Shown one piece after another: positions 1 to 7,542 of a stretch of DNA of 41,286 nt; the stretch's first letter is position 1; each line of letters opens with the position of its first letter. This stretch comes from Chlamydiota bacterium (GTDB taxonomy: Bacteria; Chlamydiota; Chlamydiia; Chlamydiales; Parachlamydiaceae): contig JABDCX010000010.1 in assembly GCA_013287915.1 (NCBI GenBank), forward strand, positions 20,870-62,155, written 5' to 3'. The notes under the pieces were generated by a model. It was not told the origin of the DNA. It searched no databases and saw nothing but the letters and a program-made list of their open reading frames with translations. Made by a program: the position numbers and the translations under genes.

Positions 1-124
1 GCGATGTTCAGGCAAATAGCTGCCCATCCCCACAATCCGCGCACCCATTTTCTTTCTCATCCAACCGCCCTTTTCAAAGGAAAATAAAATAGGAATTCTA
101 CCACAAATCAGAATAAAGAAGAAG
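1..124. repeat. Dispersed non-coding repeat, copy 1, block A
   Basis: Positions 1-124 match 5130-5253 with only about two mismatches, so this is a recent duplicate or a sequence kept uniform by gene conversion. The window edge falls at the first matching base, so the repeat may extend further left. I see no convincing gene in it. Confidence 0.9.
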
Positions 125-201
125 CCTTGCTGCTTCGTGAACGTGCCCGCGCGTGTGCCCGTGCCCGAAAAATTCACAGCGGGAATGGCTCCACGAACTC
201 T

Positions 202-277
202 GGATGGTTGTTTTTAAGTCAATATTTTCTTATGAATTACTCGACTTTAAATCGTCAATATGTCGTTTTAAGTCAAA
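202..277. repeat. Dispersed repeat, copy 1, block B
   Basis: This block matches 5272-5348 at roughly 87% identity with one indel. It contains several TTTTAAGTCA-like units at about 30-base spacing. It is separated from block A by about 77 bases of unmatched, GC-rich sequence containing GTGCCC tandem units. The promoter-like hexamers present in copy 2 are degraded here (TCGACT and CGTTTT instead of TTGACT and TATTTT), so copy 1 may be a dead upstream region. Confidence 0.8.
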
Positions 278-301
278 TCCGGAAAGGATTACCTTCAATC
301 C

Positions 302-3300
302 CTAGGTCATTTCAATATCATCCTGTTTGCCTTTTTTCCTGGTAAGGCCAAAACATTCACCTTCATTATTTCCAAACCTCGAGGTTATCTGTGTTCGGAA
401 ATCCGTTAGCTTTCTTTTTGCCATTTCAGCATAGTGAGGAGCTTCTTCTTCCACCGGATCTTGCTCACCATCATTTTTTATGATCAATTTGAATTCTTCG
501 TTGATATATCCATCTTGGTCAATAACACGAACCAAATAGTGACCCTTGTCTTTACCTGTTGGTATACCAGCGATTTGATCGCCATCATACGCTAATCCAT
601 CTGGGAATGGTTTTTGGAGTGTTAAAGGCTTGCCGCCACGGAGTACTTTGATTTCTTTTACTTTATCGCGATCAAGTTGGATTTTATGAGAATACTCCCG
701 ATCTATAATCGCACACTCAATACCCTTCTTCTTGTATTTATTTTTGTTGAAGTGATTCCAGATGAGCGCCCGGCTTTCCCAAGCACCAATAGCTGTACCT
801 AAAACGGAAGCGATACTAAAACCATATTTTATAAATGTTGCCCAGAAGGACTCTCCTTGAACTGTGATGATAAAGCTTGTCTTGACGCTACCTACACTAT
901 CCGAGGCCAATACATTGATAGTCACCTTGCGAGGTGAGTATGTGTCTGTATCGAAAGGTCCGGGTGTTCCCGAAAATGTTAGCTTGGCTGGATTCCATTT
1001 TAGCCATGCCGGAAGCGGCGTACCGCCCGCCTGCATAACAGTAATACTCAGTTCTTCCCCATTAATATCTTTAAAGGTGTTTGAAGGCACTACCATGGAA
1101 AATGGAGCACCGACAGTAGCAATTTCATCGGGCAATGGATTCAAAACAACCGGAGGGTACTGCGTTCCATCCAGCACAGTTAATGTAAATGTATCGATTG
1201 CAAATGCGCCAGAAGTATCCGTCGCTTTAACAGTGATCCGCAATGCCTGAGGCACAGCCACAATTCCCGAGAATGTAAGAGTGCTAGGATCAAAATTCAA
1301 TCCAGTTGGTAAAGGGTCGCCACCTTCCAAAGTAGCTGTGTAAGTTAAATTTAGCCCTTGAGGATCAACAAAGGTACCGGAAGCAATAGTAGTATTGAAT
1401 GAATTGCCTGACTTGATAGTAAGGTCCGGAATCTGCTTGATCAAAACAGGAGGGCTGGAATTTGCAGAGTCGATGACACTTAAACTAAATGTCGTCGAAA
1501 CAGTCCCTCCGGCGGCTTGAGCCGTCAATACGACGTTATGGGTACCAGTATCACTGCTCTGGGGAGTTCCACTAAAGGTTCTCGTTGCTGGATTGAAGGT
1601 AAGAAATGCAGGTAATAAGCTGGTGGTATATGTTAGCGGGTCGTTATCGACATCATAAAACGTGTTGGAGTTGAACGCAAAGGAAAATGGAATACCGGTG
1701 CCTGCAACCTGCGTACCTGGTGGGTTGACCACCACCGGAGGGCTGCTAGGAACAGTAATTGTAAAGGTATTTGAAACGGCCCCCCCGTTATTATCATTTG
1801 CTGTCACTTGAATGGGATAGATCCCTTTTCCAAACGGAGTTCCATAGAATTGGCGAAGTACCGGGTCAAAATTCAGCCAGCCCGGTAGACCTGAAATACT
1901 GCCCACTAATCGTGCAGAATAACTCAATATGTCGTTGTCAACATCTGTGAAAGTGCTATTGTTAAAAGCGAACAAAAACGGTTGGCCGGTATAGGCGGTC
2001 TGATCCGATAGGGGTTGTTGAACAACCGGCAAGCGGTCGGGAACGCTTAGGTCAAAGATGTTAGTCTTTGTTCCGCCATATCCATCATCCGCAGTGACTT
2101 CGATGCGATACGCATTTTGATCCCCAGAACGTGGTGCAAAAACAAAGGTCTGTGTATTCGAATCAAAGCTAATAAAAGCGGGTAAGGGCACCCCCCCCAC
2201 TAAGTTTGTCGTATAGCTAAATGTAGCACCGGGATAATCAAATGTTCCGGGGGCAAGAGTGAACAGCGTGGAATTTCCTACATAGACCTGTTGATTCGGA
2301 ATGGGCAAGATATTAATGTCTCCGACATGAATGGCAATAGGTTCGACAACACTATTACCCAATCCATCTGATGCCGTAACATTAATCAACAATAATCCAC
2401 GATCTGCCAAAGTCGGTGTTCCTGACAACGTTCGTTGTCCTGCATTAAAAATCGACAAACCAGCTGTGCCATCCGAAGAAAAAATATTGTTCCCACTAAG
2501 AAAAGTCCTCGTTGAATCACCACCTGAATCAAGAGTATTTAGAGTTGCTACAACTTGCGGGTTTTGCACATCTTCGATATCTATAACCTTTATATTCTTC
2601 TCGCTAGCGCCGCTACAAGAAGCGTACAAATACTTTCCCTCCACAGTTAAATAATCAGCAAAATAGCCATCAACATATAACGAGCTAATTAATATTGGGT
2701 TGGTGATTTGAGCGATATAATAAATTTTTAAGAAAGAATCCATTCGTACATAGAGATAATTCCCTTGAGCTTTTACAGGACCAAAGTTATTGTTAGAAGC
2801 AGGAGCTGATATTATAGCCTCTAATGAAGGGTTTGAAACATCAGTGATGTTAAAGATCTGTATTGGATCACCTTGAATACCCTGTGAAAGATAGGCATAG
2901 TTACCAGAAACAGATACGTATGAACCACGTGCAGGAATACTTAAAGATGATTTTTGAACAGGATCCAGTGGATTTGTAATATCAATGATAGTAAAAAAAT
3001 CATATTCAGCAGGAGGGGAGGAGATCAGTTGGTATTGGGTAATATAAACATAATTGCCGGCCACGGTCATATCCATATTACATAAAGAATTTGAGAATGT
3101 AGAATTTAATGAAATGTTAGAAGTGTTAAAAACATCTAAAACAAAAAGACCTCTGTTAAAATTAAGAGGACAATTGTACTCTTCAATAATATACACATAA
3201 TTTCCTTGCATCCCCATAGAATAAAGTTGATTAGGGGTTGTCGTGTAAGAACCTACAATTTTCGGTTTGGCCAGATTACGAATGTCGACGATTTGCAATA

Positions 3301-4999
3301 AATTTGTCGAATCAATCGGACTTATGCTCAGCACATACGCATAATTTCCAGACACAACAGCATTATAAACAGGCCACCCCATATAAAGCGATTTTATCAG
3401 AGAAATAGGGCCCATGTTCATTGTGAGCCAACTTGGTGCAGGTGCACCATTGGCCTGTTGAATGGAAAGTTCTAAGTTGCTATTTGGATTGGACACTTGA
3501 TAGATCGCTTGCATGTTAATATTCTCAACCAGCGGCTGACCAATCGTAGCTGTAAGGTCCGGTAAAGGTATGTTGATGCTAATCGGAGCAGTTCTTCTTG
3601 CCAAAGCCCCTTTAGATGCGGCGGCGGTATCGGATTTGATATCCTGAGCCGTCACCTTTGACTTAGAAGTAGAAAGAGCGTCAGCCCCGCGTAACAATGG
3701 CAGTAGCGAGGAGAATAGGGCTGCTTGGGGTTTTTGCGTTGCGAGCAATGCCGCCAAGTAGACCGTTACTGAGTTTGCTGCAAATTCTTGAGTTCTTTCC
3801 AAAGGGGATGGTGCAGAGCTGCTACTGTCGGGCAATTTTAAGATCTGTGGTTCTACATAGTGCTGTTCATCGACTAACGTCCATTCAACCTCCCCTTTTT
3901 GGAAAGTTGCCTTCTGCACTTCGATTTTGTCATTGCTGTGTTTCTTCTGTGTTAGAACAAGCTGTTCTGGACTTCTTTCAGAGATATATTCTTCGCAAAA
4001 GGCGTTTTTGCAAATAATGTTGTGATGTTTCTCGCTATCAGCGAAGAAGACATAATCCTCATGGTAGTTTCTTCCCTCAAATTCATACTGATGCGTATAG
4101 CCGTTTGGTTTAAATGCGATGCTTTCAAGTTGGGAAGCAATTTCTGGATCTATTACAGCGATATCCATGACATGTTTTCGGACGAGAGAATCTTTCGCCA
4201 TTTCCATTAAGTCATCCGTATCTAAGAATCCATCATCGGCCATCTGACGAGCTTTCTTTGCTGCCATTTCGCTTCTTTGATGCGGAAGCATGACGTTATT
4301 GTTCACCCATGGGGCTAAGAGAAAGCCTGAAACATACAAATATCCAACGAATAATCGATTGAGCATATCCCAAGGTTTTGATGCTGCTTCTTCGGTGGGA
4401 GTTTTTTTGCTTTGATAGAAGTATTTCAGTACGCTCTCAGCCTTTAAAGTGGCGTGCTTTCCCTCGAATTTTAGCGGCTTTTCATCCGGTAATTTTAGAA
4501 AGACTCCATTCCTTGTCTTTTTTAAAAGACCATCAGCCAAAAACTGCTTTTTGAGATCGGCAAACCAGTCATTCTTCCATCGGCTTGCACATACGCCATA
4601 ATTCACCATGTCTGCTTCGGGTAGAATCCCCTGAAGATATTTCGACACATCCACTTCCCAATAGATGCCACTATAAGGTCTGCTTCCTTCGTAAATGATC
4701 GTCGGGGTTAAAGAATCATCTGTGGCTTTAAAAATGAAGTAACCATGACTGTCTTGAGTAATTTCTATTAGAACATCGCCCCTATCTGTCACCAGAAGAG
4801 CACTTCCAGTCCTTTTGGCTTGGAGAATAACATCTCCCACGCTTGTAGGGCGGATATTAGGCAAGAGAGCGCCTAGGCTAGTTGTCGCGCTCTCCAAAAC
4901 ATTAAAAGTGAGTTCACATATTTTACTCGACGCACCTACAACCCTGTCTTGAATGTATCGGCACGGCGTTGCAGCGATCTTACCTAGACTGACTAACAT
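302..4999 (-). CDS. Giant membrane-anchored LVIVD / cadherin-like (He_PIG) repeat protein
   Basis: About 1565 residues, function unknown; probably a surface or envelope protein. Residues 1-500 match nothing I recognise and show no clear signal peptide. Residues about 545-850 carry LVIVD-type repeats (GNYAYV ... IVDI.NP). Residues about 895-1385 hold five tandem dystroglycan/cadherin-like He_PIG domains, each with P-W-L or P-F and FSGTP signatures. One hydrophobic segment lies at about 1385-1410, followed by a basic stretch and a short He_PIG-like tail. The LVIVD block seems to sit inside a split He_PIG domain. I chose the ATG at 4999 because AGGGGGTGA lies just upstream; an in-frame TTG at 5023 lacks such a site and coincides with the predicted transcription start. 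The gene lies between two copies of a non-coding repeat. Adhesion is inferred from domain type only. Confidence 0.75.
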   Translation of the reverse strand: MLVSLGKIAATPCRYIQDRVVGASSKICELTFNVLESATTSLGALLPNIRPTSVGDVILQAKRTGSALLVTDRGDVLIEITQDSHGYFIFKATDDSLTPTIIYEGSRPYSGIYWEVDVSKYLQGILPEADMVNYGVCASRWKNDWFADLKKQFLADGLLKKTRNGVFLKLPDEKPLKFEGKHATLKAESVLKYFYQSKKTPTEEAASKPWDMLNRLFVGYLYVSGFLLAPWVNNNVMLPHQRSEMAAKKARQMADDGFLDTDDLMEMAKDSLVRKHVMDIAVIDPEIASQLESIAFKPNGYTHQYEFEGRNYHEDYVFFADSEKHHNIICKNAFCEEYISERSPEQLVLTQKKHSNDKIEVQKATFQKGEVEWTLVDEQHYVEPQILKLPDSSSSAPSPLERTQEFAANSVTVYLAALLATQKPQAALFSSLLPLLRGADALSTSKSKVTAQDIKSDTAAASKGALARRTAPISINIPLPDLTATIGQPLVENINMQAIYQVSNPNSNLELSIQQANGAPAPSWLTMNMGPISLIKSLYMGWPVYNAVVSGNYAYVLSISPIDSTNLLQIVDIRNLAKPKIVGSYTTTPNQLYSMGMQGNYVYIIEEYNCPLNFNRGLFVLDVFNTSNISLNSTFSNSLCNMDMTVAGNYVYITQYQLISSPPAEYDFFTIIDITNPLDPVQKSSLSIPARGSYVSVSGNYAYLSQGIQGDPIQIFNITDVSNPSLEAIISAPASNNNFGPVKAQGNYLYVRMDSFLKIYYIAQITNPILISSLYVDGYFADYLTVEGKYLYASCSGASEKNIKVIDIEDVQNPQVVATLNTLDSGGDSTRTFLSGNNIFSSDGTAGLSIFNAGQRTLSGTPTLADRGLLLINVTASDGLGNSVVEPIAIHVGDINILPIPNQQVYVGNSTLFTLAPGTFDYPGATFSYTTNLVGGVPLPAFISFDSNTQTFVFAPRSGDQNAYRIEVTADDGYGGTKTNIFDLSVPDRLPVVQQPLSDQTAYTGQPFLFAFNNSTFTDVDNDILSYSARLVGSISGLPGWLNFDPVLRQFYGTPFGKGIYPIQVTANDNNGGAVSNTFTITVPSSPPVVVNPPGTQVAGTGIPFSFAFNSNTFYDVDNDPLTYTTSLLPAFLTFNPATRTFSGTPQSSDTGTHNVVLTAQAAGGTVSTTFSLSVIDSANSSPPVLIKQIPDLTIKSGNSFNTTIASGTFVDPQGLNLTYTATLEGGDPLPTGLNFDPSTLTFSGIVAVPQALRITVKATDTSGAFAIDTFTLTVLDGTQYPPVVLNPLPDEIATVGAPFSMVVPSNTFKDINGEELSITVMQAGGTPLPAWLKWNPAKLTFSGTPGPFDTDTYSPRKVTINVLASDSVGSVKTSFIITVQGESFWATFIKYGFSIASVLGTAIGAWESRALIWNHFNKNKYKKKGIECAIIDREYSHKIQLDRDKVKEIKVLRGGKPLTLQKPFPDGLAYDGDQIAGIPTGKDKGHYLVRVIDQDGYINEEFKLIIKNDGEQDPVEEEAPHYAEMAKRKLTDFRTQITSRFGNNEGECFGLTRKKGKQDDIEMT

Positions 5000-5029
5000 A
5001 ATTTCACCCCCTGCTAATGACAAGCATCG

Positions 5030-5058
5030 AATGTAAATCGCTAGATTATATATGTCAA
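5030..5058 (-). promoter_or_regulatory. Promoter of the giant repeat protein gene
   Basis: On the minus strand a perfect TTGACA (5058-5053) is followed after 17 bases by TACATT (5035-5030). Transcription would start near 5023, giving a short leader with the ribosome site before the ATG at 4999. Confidence 0.6.
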
Positions 5059-5101
5059 TTTATAAACGGGTCATGCATGTCCTCTCACTCGGCTCAGTGG
5101 T

Positions 5102-5121
5102 GAACTGTGCCCTAGACGCGG
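5102..5121. repeat. Duplicate of the lptB 3' end
   Basis: GTGCCCTAGACGCGG here (5107-5121) is identical to 6797-6811, which spans the lptB stop codon. The match extends leftward through TGAAC with one inserted base. With 6792-6811 it brackets the ATPase cassette as a roughly 20-bp direct repeat. Confidence 0.7.
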
Positions 5122-5129
5122 TTCGTCAA

Positions 5130-5253
5130 GCGATGTTCAGGCAAATAGCTGCCCATCCCCACAATCCGCGCACCCATTTTCTTTCTCATCCAACCGCCCT
5201 TTTCAAAGGAAAATAAAATAGGAATTCTACCACAATTCAGAATAAAAAAGAAG
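5130..5253. repeat. Dispersed non-coding repeat, copy 2, block A
   Basis: Nearly identical to 1-124. Together with block B at 5272-5348 it forms the region upstream of the ATPase gene. The intergenic stretch 5000-5373 is made up of the divergent promoter, the lptB-like tag and this repeat. Confidence 0.9.
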
Positions 5254-5271
5254 GCAGTGCTCACAAACCAC

Positions 5272-5348
5272 GGATGGTTGTTTTTAAGTCATTGTATTCT
5301 CATGAATTTCTTGACTTTAAATCGTCAGCATGTTATTTTTAAGTCAAA
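5272..5348. repeat. Dispersed repeat, copy 2, block B
   Basis: Diverged copy of 202-277 with repeated TTTAAGTC units. It carries the likely promoter of the downstream ATPase gene. Confidence 0.8.
5311..5339 (+). promoter_or_regulatory. Candidate promoter of the ATPase gene
   Basis: TTGACT at 5311-5316 is followed after 17 bases by TATTTT at 5334-5339, about 35 bases before the ATG at 5374. The pair lies within repeat block B, so the repeat may travel as the gene's own promoter. Confidence 0.45.
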
Positions 5349-5373
5349 TAAAATAGAGAGGGGGCAGATAAAA

Positions 5374-6780
5374 ATGTTTGTTGGTCGCGAAGAAGAGCTG
5401 GAACAGCTAAAGGAATTCAAACGACGAAAAGTTGCCGGCATCATCGTGTGCTGTGGACGCCGTCGGATTGGCAAGAGCACTTTAATTGAGCATTTCGGCG
5501 AACGTACCCGCTTTCTTGAATTTTATGGATTAGCACCGAGGGAACAGCTCACTAACAGTGATCAACTTAATCACTTCGGCGAACTGATGGGGCTGAAGTT
5601 CAATATACCTGCAATGAAATTTGACAATTGGAATCAGGCTCTTACGGCACTGGCTGGATTGACATCAGAAGGACGTGTAATTATTTTTCTGGATGAGATC
5701 TCTTGGATGGCAGGCCGGGATCAAGATTTCGCAGCAAAACTAAAAGGCGTTTGGGATACAAAATTCAAGAAGAATAACGAACTGATTCTTGTACTTTGTG
5801 GGTCCGTCTCTTCTTGGATACAAGAGAACATCCTCAACGACAAAGGATTTATGGGCAGAGTCTCATTGACCATCAATCTGGAGGAAATGCCGCTTTCAGA
5901 TGCCAATAAGTTTTGGGGAAATAGAACAATCTCATCTTACGAAAAATTCAAGCTATTGTGTGTCACAGGCGGGGTTCCCAGGTATCTGGAAGAAATTCAG
6001 CCGGAACAAACAGCTGAACAGAATATTAAGAGAATGTGTTTTAGTAAGGGTGGAATTTTAGTGGATGAATTTGACAAGATCTTTGGAGATATTTTTGGCC
6101 GTCGCGCAGACGATTATAAAAAGATCGTTCAAGTTCTATCGCATTGCAATCTCGATCAAACAGAAATCTGTAAAAGACTGGGTGTTGCCCAAACAGGTGG
6201 ATTCAGCAAGATGCTTACTGTATTACAACAATCCGGTTTTCTTACTCGGGATTATGTCTGGAATGGGAACCTAAAAAGAGTCAAGCTTTACAAATATCGC
6301 CTCAGGGACAATTATCTCCGATTTTACCTCAACTATATCGAACCGAAGAAGCAGTTGATCGAGCAGGGAGTTTACAGCGATCTGCATTTAGAGGAGTTGC
6401 CTGAATGGCAGACCGTTATGGGATTGCAATTTGAAAACCTTGTCTTGAACAATTTGAGCGCCATCCAGCGCATCTTACAAATCTCACCCAGTTCCGTGCT
6501 AAGTATATCCCCTTATTTTCAATCTAACACCCTAAGAACGGAGGCATGCCAAATTGATCTTTTAATTCAAACGCGCCACACCATCTATGTTTGTGAAATC
6601 AAATTTCGCAAACAAATTCCATTGAGTGTGATTGATGAGGTTAAAGAGAAAATCCGTAAGATAAAAATTCCAAAAACAACTTCGGTGCGTCCCGTATTGA
6701 TATACGAGGGCGAATTATCCGGTAACATCAAATCTGAAAACTTCTTTAGTCATCTCATTCCTTTCAAGGATTTGCTATGA
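5374..6780 (+). CDS. Archaeal-type AAA+ ATPase with DUF234 nuclease-like C-terminus
   Basis: 468 residues, the usual size for this family of orphan ATPases, whose cellular role is not established. The protein opens with MFVGREEEL, typical of the family. A P-loop lies at residues 28-36 (G28, G33, K34, S35, T36) and a Walker B FLDE ends at E108. A winged-helix-like region (residues about 230-310) precedes a DUF234-type tail with D395 and E408-x-K410, the pattern of PD-(D/E)XK nucleases. I chose the ATG at 5374 because GAGAGGGGG lies about 10 bases upstream; the frame stays open back to a GTG at 5257, but that part is non-coding repeat. The gene faces lptB tail-to-tail, about 20 bases apart, and is flanked by copies of the lptB 3' end, which suggests insertion. 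It could act in defence or mobility; this is unproven. Confidence 0.85.
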   Translation: MFVGREEELEQLKEFKRRKVAGIIVCCGRRRIGKSTLIEHFGERTRFLEFYGLAPREQLTNSDQLNHFGELMGLKFNIPAMKFDNWNQALTALAGLTSEGRVIIFLDEISWMAGRDQDFAAKLKGVWDTKFKKNNELILVLCGSVSSWIQENILNDKGFMGRVSLTINLEEMPLSDANKFWGNRTISSYEKFKLLCVTGGVPRYLEEIQPEQTAEQNIKRMCFSKGGILVDEFDKIFGDIFGRRADDYKKIVQVLSHCNLDQTEICKRLGVAQTGGFSKMLTVLQQSGFLTRDYVWNGNLKRVKLYKYRLRDNYLRFYLNYIEPKKQLIEQGVYSDLHLEELPEWQTVMGLQFENLVLNNLSAIQRILQISPSSVLSISPYFQSNTLRTEACQIDLLIQTRHTIYVCEIKFRKQIPLSVIDEVKEKIRKIKIPKTTSVRPVLIYEGELSGNIKSENFFSHLIPFKDLL

Positions 6781-6801
6781 GAGCTCGATGATGAACGTGC
6801 C

Positions 6802-7542
6802 CTAGACGCGGAAGTCGTCCCCGAGGTAGGTGCGGCGGGCTTCTTGGCTATTCAAGAGCTCCTGGACCGTTCCGGAAAGGATTACCTTCCCGTCGACGAC
6901 GATGTAGCTGCGGTGGACGACGGAAAAAATCTCGCGCGCATTGTGATCGGTGATCAAGATGCTGATTTCTTTAGAAGCAAGATGTTGAATTAAAGATTTA
7001 ACTTCAGAAATCGAGATTGGGTCGATGTTGGCAAACGGCTCATCCAGCAAAAGGAACGTCGGCTTAGTCACAAGGGCTCGCGTGATTTCCAAACGGCGTC
7101 TCTCCCCGCCTGAAAGGGCTTGCGCTGGCTTTTTGGCCAAGGATGTCAAGTGAAGCTCTTCTAGGAGCTCTGCCAAGCGGTGCTTGCGCTCTTTTGAGCT
7201 GAGCGGAAGCGTTTCCAAGATGCACGCGATATTCTCTTCGACAGTCAACTGCCGAAACACGGAGGGTTCTTGAGCTAAGTACCCCATCCCCATCCGTGCT
7301 CGCTGGTGGATCGGCTCGTAGGTAACGTCACTGCCCTGGAAAATCACCCGACCACTTTGCGGCTGGATCAAACCCACGGTCATGTAAAACGCCGTGGTCT
7401 TCCCAGCTCCATTAGGCCCTAAAAGGCCAACGATTTCCCCTTTGCCTACCTTAAAGGAGAGCCCATTGACAACAGGACGCCCTCCATACGATTTGACGAG
7501 ATCTTTCACTTCTAGGCAGGGGTATTGCTCGGGGGGTGCCAT
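6802..7542 (-). CDS. lptB: LPS export ABC transporter ATP-binding protein LptB
   Basis: 246 residues, the standard LptB length. It is the cytoplasmic ATPase that powers extraction of lipopolysaccharide from the inner membrane with LptF/LptG, neither of which is in this window. Seen: Walker A GPNGAGKTT at residues 42-50, signature LSGGERRR, Walker B FLLLDEPFANIDP, and the H-loop ITDH. The start codon overlaps the stop of the upstream lptA-like gene by one base (TAATG), so translation is probably coupled. The last codons and downstream bases are duplicated at 5102-5121, and a 19-bp stretch near the 3' end (6871-6889) recurs at 278-296, marking this gene end as a recombination site. The gene itself is intact. 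Confidence 0.95.
   Translation of the reverse strand: MAPPEQYPCLEVKDLVKSYGGRPVVNGLSFKVGKGEIVGLLGPNGAGKTTAFYMTVGLIQPQSGRVIFQGSDVTYEPIHQRARMGMGYLAQEPSVFRQLTVEENIACILETLPLSSKERKHRLAELLEELHLTSLAKKPAQALSGGERRRLEITRALVTKPTFLLLDEPFANIDPISISEVKSLIQHLASKEISILITDHNAREIFSVVHRSYIVVDGKVILSGTVQELLNSQEARRTYLGDDFRV

Noticed and set aside
142-152. CGTGCCCGCGC also found inverted at 40151-40161
   Set aside because: An 11-base match is expected many times by chance in 41 kb.
127-345. Small plus-strand reading frame over repeat copy 1
   Set aside because: It covers the repeat and the 3' end of the giant gene. The similar peptide upstream of the ATPase start (5257-5373) comes from the same non-coding repeat, so the likeness reflects DNA duplication.
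5122-6796. ATPase cassette as a classical insertion sequence
   Set aside because: No transposase and no terminal inverted repeats are visible; the direct repeats alone do not establish transposition.
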